Source: Mya arenaria (lineage: Eukaryota; Mollusca; Bivalvia; Myida; Myidae). Taken from it: 64,000 nucleotides of DNA. The translations under genes and the position numbers were made by a program. The notes below the pieces were generated by a model. It had not been told where the DNA came from, did no database searches, and worked only from the letters and a program-made list of their open reading frames with translations. This document shows, piece after piece, positions 43,804 to 54,057 of the stretch (position 1 is its first letter; each line of letters starts with the position of its first letter). The stretch covers positions 8,634,001 through 8,698,000 of the forward strand of contig NC_069131.1 of assembly GCF_026914265.1 (NCBI RefSeq), read 5' to 3'.

Positions 43804-46009
43804 TCATAACACAAACGAAATGGCAGTGTAAAGTATTTCTCCTTTGTAGAAAATAAAGGACACTCCCCACGTTCACACTGACGATGAAGTCGTTGCTATT
43901 GGACGAAACAAGTCTGAGAAAGGAAAGAACAGAAGTGGAGCAGATATTCCAGGTGCACGCTTGTAAAGAATATCGCGTACTCATTACCCACTTTATGAAA
44001 TACCCAACATATATCAACAAGCCATACGTAACGCTTCAGCTCTGCTGACCTAATATCATAACCAGTATAACTGCGCGATGACATTCGGTAATGAAATAGT
44101 GCGCTATCAAAATGTAAAATTATGTTAACTCAAAAGGTATATAATAAAAGGGTTATTACTTTCAGGCGATGAATACCGCCCTCGACTTTATCTGGGAATA
44201 AGCAATGGTGATTCAGATTATGTCAATGCTGTCTTTGTTCATGTAAGGGTGTATAAATATTATTATTCAACAATTTCAAAGAACATTTCAAGTTCAAACA
44301 TTTTACATTTAACATTTGCTCTAATTAACGGTAGTTTCTCCAAACATATACAGCCAGTTAAAGTATTTACATATCGTGTTCGTCCATCGCCGTACATTCA
44401 ATTTATGTTGCAGGCGTTTCAGGCGAAACGGAAATATATTGTCGCACAGTCTCCAATGCCAAATACTGTACAGGATTTCCTTAATTTGGCATACCAAGAA
44501 AATTGTTCATGCATTGTCAGCTTTGAGCAAAGTGACGGCAAAAAGGTACGATTAAGAAAATATATATTCCTGTCATTTTGTCAAAAGTCTGTAATGAGTC
44601 GTCTCGATGAAATTACATGAAGTTCTCTCTTGCTGCTGTTTCATTTCAAGACGGAAGAACATAATATATAAATTTCAACTATCTCCTACTGTAGAGGATG
44701 TTCTTTGCACAAGTCTTAATCAAATCCTTATTAACGGAATTTCATTAAAAAAAGAACTTAACATTATTTCCACTAGGATATAGGTGAATATTATCCAGCG
44801 GACAATCAAGAACTCAAGAAAGGTCAACTGACTATTTCATGTGGGAGGGATAAGGTCACGAACGAGTACAACATCCAGAAATGGCTAACTATTGAGTTCA
44901 AGGGAAGCACACAGGTTAGTGTACATGTATACATCGCATACATGTAACTGAATGTACATCATTTGTAAGAAGATTATTTGTGGGGGGTTTAAAACAATAA
45001 AGTAATTTCGGCGTAAAAATGTAATGGATGCCATCAAGAACAAAGAGTAGTTTTGAAACTTTCTTTGCTTTTATTGAACAGTTTAATGTATATTATTGAT
45101 TTTGTTTAATGAAAGTATGCTTTCATATATGTAGTTTTGGTTTTTGTTACAGAGTGAAGGTGGCAAGAGCACATTGCGACACTTTGAGTTTACAGACTGG
45201 AACCAGACTGGAAATGTTCCAAGCAGCCTTGCTAACTATGTCGCATTTCTGAGAGATGTCAAAATGGCATCGTCCAATGGGCCTGTTCTTGTCCACTGCA
45301 GGTAGTACAAATTCAAGCTTTGTAACCCATGTGTTCTCGTTGGATTTTATACACTTTTTTTACTATCTGGATTGCGGGATTTTGGACCAAATATGTTTTC
45401 ATTTGAACTAACATTCACTTTAATCAATCTTATATGCTATATATATCAGGGATGGTGGTAGTAAGAGCGGGCTGTTCTGTGTTATGGCATTCCTCTTGGA
45501 GAAATTGGTAGTAGAGCACGAGGTCAGTGTGGTAAATGCCGTCAGGAGGGTCAAAGCCAGGAGACCCAACGCAGTGGCCAATCAGGTAAGCTAACCATTT
45601 AATTGGTTTTAATTTCGAATTAACATATATCTGAGCTTAATACAAGTGCGTATTATGCCCATTAACGAAAGAGTCAACATAATTAAATTAAATATATATG
45701 TACATATATGTTTGGTCTTCTTTAAAACCCTCTTTCTTTGGCAAATAGTAAGCTTACTATAATCTACGTATTCGCAGGGAATAACGATGACAACCCCGAT
45801 ATAATTAAGTAGTGTACGATATGATATATTCAACTTAATATCCTTTACAAACAATGCAAAGAACGGAGAGTCATAGCTTACTCTACTGCATTTAACCAAT
45901 GTAGTTTGATATTTTCTATTTGTAGGCACAGTTCGACTTCTGCCATGATTGTGTTCTGGAGTTTGTCCGCTCGTTCAAAACATACTCCAATTTCAGCGAA
46001 GATATATAA
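32770..46009 (+). CDS. Receptor-type protein tyrosine phosphatase with EGF-array ectodomain
   Basis: Twenty-one exons join in frame to 1190 residues: 32770-32842, 33738-35084, 35304-35415, 35719-35795, 37137-37280, 37848-38014, 38194-38281, 38564-38628, 38747-38783, 39043-39146, 39478-39603, 41859-42007, 42848-42983, 43382-43510, 43850-43952, 44166-44242, 44414-44545, 44777-44914, 45153-45301, 45450-45585, 45926-46009. All introns are GT-AG with matching phases. The product should sit in the plasma membrane: signal peptide (MNLIQWAVFFIFTLYLTVDI), about ten EGF modules, one helix, D1 and D2. Vertebrate receptor phosphatases carry Ig, FN3, MAM or carbonic-anhydrase ectodomains, so the MEGF-like ectodomain is unusual; similar predicted genes occur in bivalves. 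It probably removes phosphate from tyrosines of nearby receptors. No stop or frameshift is seen. Confidence 0.9.
33738..35084 (+). CDS. Single-exon EGF-array ectodomain of the phosphatase
   Basis: One exon of 1347 bases, phase 1 at both ends, holds the whole ectodomain. It begins GNHCPESCKEC and contains repeated module ends GKWGPQC, GFHGSDC, GRFGDKC, GWFGLKC, TYYGSKC, GFYGSFC, LYYGQLC, NYYGTTC and GFSGDTC. Spacing with short CxxC loops matches the MEGF10/stabilin-like EGF subtype more than calcium-binding EGF. Many NxS/T sequons (for example NFT, NTT, NLT) predict heavy glycosylation. The symmetric 1-1 phase makes the array a ready exon-shuffling unit. It is homologous to exon 6435-7875, which keeps the same 3' phase. 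Confidence 0.9.
35304..37280 (+). CDS. Transmembrane and juxtamembrane exons of the phosphatase
   Basis: Exon 35304-35415 gives AAIGGGVGGMLVFAVVVVLI and the stop-transfer FLKRR. Its glycine-rich entry resembles GSVIGGAVGGVLG of the first receptor. Exon 35719-35795 is acidic (NEDQSEDIDFEC). Exon 37137-37280 is a serine/threonine-rich linker ending TATEDDDLEV. Exon joins are in phases 2, 1 and 1. The approximately 1.3 kb intron between the last two contains a tandem repeat. Confidence 0.85.
35930..36640. repeat. Intronic tandem repeat, unit about 150-220 bases, four diverged copies
   Basis: Each copy carries a core like GTCTGGGCTGTAATTGGCCA followed by GGGGATTT and AAAATAAC. Cores start near 35950, 36135, 36448 and 36580. 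Other shared strings are ATGAGAAGCC and GGTCAAAC. Divergence is substantial, so the array is old. A 119-codon open frame over two of the copies is a by-product. Confidence 0.75.
37848..43510 (+). CDS. Phosphatase domain D1 (catalytic)
   Basis: Nine exons spread over 37848-43510 hold D1. In order: YYEEEFDNFSDGL (N-terminal helix), KNRYKGLYAYDATRV (the phosphotyrosine-recognition loop region), DYINANYIDGF, EKCEQYWP, FTAWPDRGIPED (WPD loop with the general acid Asp), VHCSAGIGRTG (P-loop with nucleophile Cys and Arg), and NMVQTAEQYEFLH (Q loop). All catalytic residues of classical tyrosine phosphatases are present, so D1 should be active. The P-loop serine codon is split by the intron 42008-42847. 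The intron 39604-41858 holds a tandem duplication with a decayed exon copy. Confidence 0.92.
38441..38510 (+). repeat. TTA then TAG trinucleotide array
   Basis: About six TTA units followed by about 16 TAG units in a phosphatase intron, only some 50 bases before the 38564 exon. Its length may vary between individuals. Confidence 0.9.
39480..41130 (+). repeat. Tandem intron duplication with a decayed PTP exon copy
   Basis: Positions 40440-40492 read ACAGCGTGGTCAAGGGCACC and CTGTCAGAGCGAGGA, a worn copy of part of exon 39478-39603 (ACAGCGGGGTGAAGGTCACC). Downstream strings repeat with an offset of about 915 bases: AGGCAAAATACCCGGAAG at about 39902 and AGGCAAAATACACGGAAG at about 40816; also TTTGCTTAATTACATGAAAC and TTTGTTGAATTAGTAGCTGA. 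So exon plus following intron was duplicated in tandem. The second exon copy has an early stop and lost its splice sites. Confidence 0.8.
42105..42175. mobile_element. End fragment of a pogo-like MITE
   Basis: CGAGCTAACGGGGTTCGACTG followed by TA near 42152-42174 matches the right end of the element at 51524-52268 (CGAGCCAACGAGTTTCGACTG, TA). Only one end is recognisable. It lies in the intron that splits the D1 P-loop codon. Confidence 0.55.
43766..43801. repeat. TA dinucleotide repeat
   Basis: About 18 TA units in the intron between D1 and D2 of the phosphatase, roughly 50 bases before the first D2 exon. Confidence 0.95.
43850..46009 (+). CDS. Phosphatase domain D2 (degenerate)
   Basis: Eight exons hold D2: DEYRPRLYLGISNGDSDYVN, then FQAKRKYIVAQSPMPNTV, CSCIVSFEQ, FEFTDWNQTG at the WPD position, VHCRDGGSKSG at the P-loop and VRRVKARRPNAVANQ. 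The nucleophile Cys is kept, but the invariant P-loop Arg is Lys and the WPD proline-aspartate is replaced (DWN). Inactive D2 domains are usual in receptor phosphatases and act in regulation or dimerisation. The CDS ends FSEDI and TAA at 46007-46009, only nine codons after the last helix. Confidence 0.9.
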
Positions 46010-46372
46010 ATTGAATGTGGATTGGAAAACAATACTAAACTATCTTGATTTGTTTTCTTGTCGTCAATTGTTCATATGTCTGTGTTTGTTTTTAAATTGC
46101 ATACCATTGTGTAAAGTTCGGGGCACTTCAATTTTAGCGGTTCCTACAATATAATTATTCCAAGTTCAAACAGCCAACACAATTGTCTTGGCTATATTTA
46201 GAATATGTAATTCCATCAGATATTTGGGGTCACCGCTCCAAGTAAGCCCACATTTATGCTTGAACTAAAATTATTTTTATAAACTCGTTACCAACTGGGA
46301 CAGTTAAATGGTATCTACTCAAAATTACTGAACATACTGTTTCAAATCTAGTTATATCTACACGTATATTAG

Positions 46373-46410
<38 letters not shown>

Positions 46411-46453
46411 ACTACTACTACTACTACACTACTACTACTAGTACTACTACTTG

Positions 46454-46496
<43 letters not shown>

Positions 46497-46497
46497 G

Positions 46498-46534
<37 letters not shown>

Positions 46535-47100
46535 TGCTGGTGCTGCTACTGGTGCTGGTGCTGCTGCTGCTACTACTACTACTACTACTTTTTTACGTGT
46601 AAAATCAAACAAATTGTTTCGTTTGTACATATATATATGAACGTTTCTTATTTGGATTTTGTTAAGCTGTAGTTATGACCCTACCAGTACGGCTTTATCT
46701 ATTCACAGATATGTTATAGTTATACACACGTTTCTGCATTTATCTGCTTTATTCTAATTCTAACAATCTGAGCGTGTTTTCTTTTTGTATAAACTTAATA
46801 GAATGTTTAAGAACTTCTGCAACATGTGAATAGGTTCCTTCGCTAATTGGAATATGGACACATGAATCTATATTGAAGAGTTGAGATACTTTTCTGTATT
46901 GCTCATAACTACCCGGACGTTTACAATGTCGAATACGCTAAGGACTGGTTCCGCACAAATGACAGGCTCTGGTATTGTAATAAGTAATGTAAAACCGCCT
47001 ATTAACTGTCGCTTTGTTTTGCTATTTTCTATTGATAGCATTTGGCTTCGTGATGCATTTGCTTTGAATGAGTGTTGTACTGAATAAAAAAACCTTAATA
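46010..47100 (+). other. Probable 3' untranslated region of the phosphatase gene
   Basis: No coding potential after the TAA. An AATAAA at about 47084 is a candidate polyadenylation signal. Apart from the triplet array within it, nothing else is recognised. Confidence 0.35.
46372..46589 (+). repeat. CTA/CTG triplet-repeat array
   Basis: About 220 bases of alternating CTA and CTG blocks, symmetrically arranged: CTA, CTG, CTA, CTG, CTA. It lies 360 bases after the phosphatase stop codon, likely in the transcript's 3' end. Poly-Tyr/Cys and poly-Val/Ala open frames here are artefacts. Confidence 0.95.
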
Positions 47101-50100
47101 TTGGTTGTGTAAGATACTTGTTAATGCATCAACATGCGGACTGTTGTGGTATGGATTGTATGAAACTAATCGAATTGACACATTGGGTTAGTTCAACCGA
47201 CCAACGTCATATTCTCTTTATATTGTAATTATACAACAAATGAAATAGAAAGGTTACCACTCGGTCATGGGCTCCAAACGTAACAACTTTAAACAACTTC
47301 AGCAAATGAATAATATAATATAATAAAATCATCTATGTTTTTTAACAACTATAGTCAAAAACGGACACTATTGAGCACAATACATTTTATTGTTTGTTAA
47401 AACAGTGTTTGTGGTAAATGTTTAAATTAACATCCTGTGTAATGTTCAATGAATAACATTTACATCGTATCAATACGTCATATAAACTGACAAATAAGCA
47501 GCATCCCACGCACGATATGGGGCTGTGAGACATACACTTGCTTTTCTTGTGTTATCAATTATTTCAATTACTCAAATTTCGGAAGCAACTCTTAAAACTT
47601 TATGATGATACCTTAATATATTCATAAAAATGTTAGACAACCAAAGAACATTATATAGACATTGCAATGACACACATACTTATATAATAGGTAATACAAT
47701 TGACTTAATAGTTTAGTTAGTCTCCGAACAACGTGTCCTTATAAAAAATAATATATTGAAATTTGATGATTCATTCAGAAATGTTCACACGACAAGACAG
47801 TGCAAGATGTGTATTATCTATTATTTGATAAACGTACACCGATTAGATACACCCTCGAATAAATACGTGCATGTATTCAGCAATCAAGTGCATTCACTTG
47901 CAACATGTATTAAGCGTTTAATTTAGTAGTTATATGATCAACAAAACATACGTCGAAAAATAGGTTAGGCAAACGATTGTTTCCGGATCACGTGAGCATT
48001 ATCGTGGATCATGCCTGTATAGGAAAATGATGCCGAGAAAATCAGATAAAACAGTGAAACAAAACGTGATTGATAAAAAGACGCGAAACAACATATTACT
48101 TGTTAAATTTTCTTTATTTTGTCTATCCAATCCCTCAAATCACCCTGTTGGGTGACCATCTTATAAAACCCTTCTAACATTACGGCATACGTGGGACCAA
48201 AAACAAAGGGATTAAAAACAAGCCGTTATGGCTGAAAATGCTGTTCCGCACATGCGCATTGCACATTACCCTCCATTAACGAATCGTGCTAATAACAAAA
48301 TATGCAGTGAAAATGTTCATGATTTCGCCAAAGATTTCGCATATTATGTTTTAGTACACTGAAAAAACATCAACTGTATATACTGTAAGTATTTGTGTTT
48401 ATTTTTTTTTGAGTTTTTCTAGGTTTGTAAACATATTTTAAGACAATGTAAGTCTTCGTCTTCTTCAAAATATCGGCTATGCTAAAATTTTATAGGTTGA
48501 TTGTATATTGTATATACTTCCACATTCGAATATAAATATGTGCAACTTATCTGAGTTATTGTATAAATATGACAAATCTTGACATTATTGTATACTTTTT
48601 ATCAAATTTAATCCAAATATGAATGGTCAATTATAATTTGAAATGTGGTTGTTTTTGGAAATTGTGATACTTTTCTAAAAACTCTGCGTCACACTGGTGA
48701 CATTGTATTTTCATTCAAATTGTTTATGTATATCAATATACTTTCATCATAGTTTTGACATCATTTTGTAAGTAGCATGCTAATAAATGTTGATGCATTC
48801 TTTTAAAAATAATTTCAAAGTAAAAATATTGCTAAATTTGTGACTTAAAGTTTGCCATTTATTCATTGTCAAAATAGGCATCGGATGATTGCTGCCTGGA
48901 TGATGTAATGACATTTGTATTTCATTTCATGTGTTATAATACATATCTGTGGCAATATTTAAATGATAAAATGTTGAGGTATATATCTCAACCAATATAT
49001 GTGATAATATAGTAACATTATACCACTATTAACCCATACAATTATCCGAATATATTTGGTCAAACCGGGAGCAAAATTTCCCAAGAACATTTCGCTTGTT
49101 GTTATGAAAGGAATTGCCATCTTCAATGAATTGATTTTAAAAACAACTTGGCAAAAGGGGGAACCATTACTTCGGTGACCATCTTTACTCACAGACATAA
49201 CGTTACTGTAATTGTTTTTCGATTTTTCTTTCTGGTCAAGCAATGTTATACATTTTCCTAGTGATTTCGTCCACGCTCGTTTCGTTTTTACAAGCGACAT
49301 TGAAGTAAGAGTGACATTACAATGGCAATTATTATCTTTCTGAGCTGTACCATGTAGTTTTTAATATATTCTGTTCATAAATGTTACAGCATCATTACAT
49401 GAAAAGGTTCCAAGATTTGCGCTTGATATATGGAATCATTGATTACTTTACATATATTATGATTTCTTTCATGCTTTTCGATGAAATATGGGGTTTAACC
49501 AGTGAAATAACAACAGTGAAAATATCAATTTGATATTTTCACTGCAAAATAAGGAGTGAAAATATCAACTTTCAGAACTACTTTAAATTCCTTTGTTGTT
49601 ACATGTACTTGCCTACTGGACTTCATTAAATTATGATAAAAAAAAATAAAAAAAAATATAAAAGAAATGTTTTATAAATTTAGATAAATATATAATTGGA
49701 AATTAACAACTTACCGTTTATTACCGGTTATCCCGTTTATCAAACATTTTACTGATCTTTGAAGCTGAATGTTCGAACATTTGCTTTCATACCAAACAAA
49801 TAAACATAAATAAAATTTTATATCATCGTTCAAATGTACTTTGAACTGTTAACCATTGGAGTACGTAAATTGAGCTTCCTCGAGAATTCACACAACAATT
49901 TACAGATAGATCCGATATTTTTTACTCCACCCACACCTCAAAATGTGTCAACAAACTAGCGTGGCATTTACTCTTTATCTGGAAAACAAACATTTTAAAG
50001 CGAAACAGACTGGTCTCTGACAGTAAGATGACTAAATATTAACTTACTATAAAAACACACGTACATGCAGTCTTAAACTAAGAAAAATGGTTAAAATCCA

Positions 50101-51523
50101 ATGAGTATCCACATTTGTTTTGCTAACACATTTGACCTTCCAAATTTTAATTCTTTAAATAGCGGCGTAGTAATTTGGTTATGTTTTGATGTCCATCTTA
50201 AAATAAAAAGTGTTTTCATTATTTTTGGAACATATGTGCACTAATAATACGTCATTGTTTACTGTTCATAAAGCTTTGCAATAAAAAACGAGCGAATATT
50301 AAGCTATAAGAATGAATAGCAGAGAACTATTTCTCAGCAAACCGAAAGTAGAAAAGTTGACAGCTATAATTATGCAGGAGGGGCGCCCCACGGGTAGCGG
50401 CGTATAGCCCACCCTTTTCAAAAAAGGGGGTAATTCAGAAATAAATAAAAAACAAAACAAATAAAACTCCGAAAATAAGCATAAAAGAAACAGAAAATGT
50501 TGTTAATTTCAGTGTAAGATCGTATTTAATTTTACTCGTGATCATAAATCAAATCACAGAATGTGCTGAGGGACGGTACTGCTTAAAGCTGGCAGCAGGA
50601 GAGTTACAACTGGTTGTATGAATGTCAGATGTGTGGAAAGAGGAGATTTAATCAGACCGTACAACACTCCTAGTCTGGTACTTTTTGTAGAAGAAAGTTT
50701 CTTAAGTGGAAATTCAGGACCCGGGCTATGATTTAAAAAGGGCAGGGTGCAAGGTCAGACTGTGATATTTTGATGTGCATTGAAAGAGCGCTAATGGGGC
50801 ATTTGCAAGGGTCAATGTTCAAAATTATTGTGCATGTGTTGTAACTACTCTCAATACCAATACAAATGGTAAGGGTTGCTTTTATCTCAAATAAGTATCA
50901 CAATTATGTTTCTGTATTATTTTTTTGAATTGACATTTAAAATGATTTTGAACATCAAATATAATTCATAGTTATTGATGGAAGCTTTGCCTAACAAAAG
51001 GGCACAGTTGGGAATAGTAATACAGCAGCAAGGAGTCGGAAAATGGAAGCAGGCCTAGCTTAAGCATAGCAATGTTAAAAAATTGGGTAACAACTAATAG
51101 GCTATGACAACAACTATTTAGGCTTTAGTAAGAAGGAAACCACAAAACATGAACACTGAAGTGCATACAGTATATATTTTATCGATAGGTTGTAAATGTT
51201 TTTAATGAATCTCAAAGGAAAAATGTAATACAAAATAGATTTAAACAATTAAATGTTGAATATTATTTATAAATGGAAGCTAATATAAGAGTATAGCTAT
51301 CGGAGGTTCTTCATTAGCTGTAGCAGTTAAAATGCTGACAGTGGTGTATGCATATGATGTTGTTATCGTAGCTGGTTAAATTTACATATCAACAGTCAAC
51401 CACACCTGTCATAGACCAATGCCTAAACCCCAGCAGTTCAATTCCAGAAAAATAAGAACAAGGTATATGAAAAGGAACATTCTCTTTTGTGTGTTTTTAT
51501 AGTTGGTCTATGATTTAATAATA
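47101..51523. other. Long gene-free spacer
   Basis: AT-rich with no supported exon. A small inverted repeat (AGTGAAAATATCAA / TTGATATTTTCACT) lies at about 49516-49545, and AGTGAAAATATCAA recurs directly at about 49556. A GC-rich scrap (GGGGCGCCCCACGGGTAGCG) at about 50380 is probably the end of an unknown repeat. Confidence 0.45.
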
Positions 51524-52268
51524 CAGTCGAAACTCGATGACACGATATTCTAGGGACCGGCCAAAGTACTTCGAGCCTCGAGAATATCGAGCCAAGCGGG
51601 ATTGCTTACAGAATGTTTTTTTTTTCATTAAGTCTTATTTACCTTTTTTCATTTTTCATAAAGTCTTATTTACCTCGTTTGTTATTGGCTACGCTATCTC
51701 CGCAAGAGAAGGAAGAGTATTAATTGGGCATAGTAGGGCACCGTAAATTTCGTAATATGACTTATTCGATTACTAAAAAATATCATTTTATTTTTTTTAT
51801 TTATAATAAAATACATTTATGCGAAAACAAGCAATTGTAAACAGTGGGTAACACAAACATAGCTTAAAAGTTATATCAAAATGCATAGTAATTTAAGGAT
51901 GGATAATAATTAGAGACAGAATTAAAGTGATGGCATGTTTATTCAAACTGTTAAACCATTTAAATAATAATTATAATATCAGTCAAGCAATTTTAATCGA
52001 TTAGCGCCTTGTGCTAAATGAAGCCAATCAAACAAATCAAGGTGTGAGATTCTTAACTGAACCCGCGAAAATGACATCAACCCAAGCAAACAAATCAAGT
52101 GTGAAATTCTAGTTTGGGACCGCGAAAACGACTTCGAGCGTGGAGAAATATCGACCCTCAAGATATCGACCATCCGATCGAAATTTATATGAACAAAGAG
52201 TAAATAAAAATCGGTCCTTTTAATTTGGTTCGAGCCAACGAGGATACCGAGCCAACGAGTTTCGACTG
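51524..52268. mobile_element. Pogo/Tigger-like MITE
   Basis: Starts CAGTCGAAACTCGATG and ends CAACGAGTTTCGACTG, flanked by TA on both sides (51522-51523 and 52269-52270). Inner subterminal repeats (TCGAG, ATATCGA, GAGCCAA) occur at both ends. CAGTCGAAACTCG-type ends with a TA target fit the pogo branch of Tc1/mariner. No transposase is readable in the 745 bases, so it is non-autonomous. Confidence 0.75.
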
Positions 52269-52270
52269 TA

Positions 52271-54050
52271 GTTATAATGCAGTATTTTATTTCATAATCT
52301 GAATAGGTCTGAAATTGAGCCCAATTAACATTACATATAAAGTATGTCTTTATTTCTTCATAATTATCAATATAATACCAGGGTTTATTGGATCAATTGG
52401 GGATGAACTAAAAGTACCAAAATCAGCGAGTTCAATTTTCCCGTAAAACAAGTCTGAACTTGAATTAGGGCTAGTACGAGGTCAAAAATGCAATATTTTA
52501 AATGAAGAAATAAATATTTTCATCCCTGTCTCAGCTGTGTGTATACACTAAAGAATAGCATTTGGCGGTCCTGTGATTTTTACTAGACACATTCAGAAAC
52601 TATTTTTTAAAATAACTGGGATTTACTCGGTCCAAAAACTCAATTAAAATGTACACTAAGATATAAATTCCATTAATTTAAAAGTTTTGGACAGTTTTTT
52701 TTTCATCTTGCAATGGTATCATATGGTGTCTAGTCCCTTGTAATGTATTTCAACCTTGTCTGAATGACAAAAATGCAAGGTAAAGCTCTAGAAGATAATG
52801 GTGTAAGATGAAGGCTATATCAAAGGATGGATTTCTTTTAAAAGAATTGAAAAATAGTTTACTATTACAATTAACCAGTATGTAGAGTTATATGAACTAC
52901 TTTGGCGAAATGATAATGTACAAGTGATAGTGAAAGTAATGCAATTCATGGAAGATGCCGCAGCTGACAATTATCAAATAACATAAATGACAGGAAGAGT
53001 ATATCTATTATCACACTCTTTTGAGCAGCATTTGTCATTATTTACAATTGAACAAGAAGAAATTTACATAAAATGAGATTAGCAATGAATCATGAGTGAA
53101 GTAATAATGTGAAAACAATGAATCTAAATGATACACATAAAAACAATTCAATTCAACATAAAAATGCGATAACATTGTAGCAGAAAAAACATGCAATGAG
53201 TGAAAATAATTGCAATATGTCAAAAATCATTTATTTATAGGTTAAGCAGTGCATTTGGTTGGGGGGAAATCTTATTTTTAAAGGCTGTAAACTGCAAAAA
53301 GGTTTGTCCAAAAATAATTTCATAGCCGTTGAGGAATGTTTGGAATATGTTTCCATAAGGGCATTAGGTTATTGTTATTTTAATTAATTATCAATTTGGA
53401 AGACATTTCTAGGCAGCCATGAAGTAGAGCCTGTTTTTTTAACAGTGATCAGACTTCAAACTTAGAAATGTTAATGAAAAATTTATAGACAATTGAAAGC
53501 AGAAATGTCAAAAGGCTTATTGCTGAGTTATTATAGGAAATAAGACATTGACTGCCTTGTATATAATGAAGTGTACTAATTATATGATATGAAAATGATC
53601 ATAGACAACAGTGGTAGAAATAAATAAAAACAAATTCATCTAGATTATCTGTTAGTGGCACTGGTATAGCAATAGAAATTGAAGTATGTGAACAATACAG
53701 AGTGAAAAATCGCATCTTAATAAAATCAGAGTTAACTTCAAGTACAATATCTATGCATAGAGCACTGATAAGACACAAGTAAAAAATGCAATAAAATTGG
53801 CAATGTCTGTACATACTGGTAATCTCAAGTTGCAGCAGAATTTATAACAGAGGAGTTTATCATTCTTCATTTATCACTGAAGATAGCATGATTGCCTTTC
53901 AGACCTTTCTAGTAATGTTTGAATATGAGGAAATGGTAGTTGAAGTATTATACTGTTCAAGCTGATGGTCCAGGTACACAGATAGTTTGCGTTAATGAAG
54001 GAAGTTGGTGTAATTTCAATCTTTTCAGTTACATGTTATCTTGACAAATT
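52271..54050. other. Gene-free spacer
   Basis: No exon, RNA gene or repeat end recognised. Short minus-strand open frames at 53038-53223 and 53599-53814 lack any family features. Confidence 0.45.
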
Positions 54051-54057
54051 GGTGGCA

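Noticed and set aside
46424-46672. Long poly-Tyr/Cys and poly-Val/Ala open frames
   Set aside because: They are translations of the CTA/CTG triplet array, not genes.
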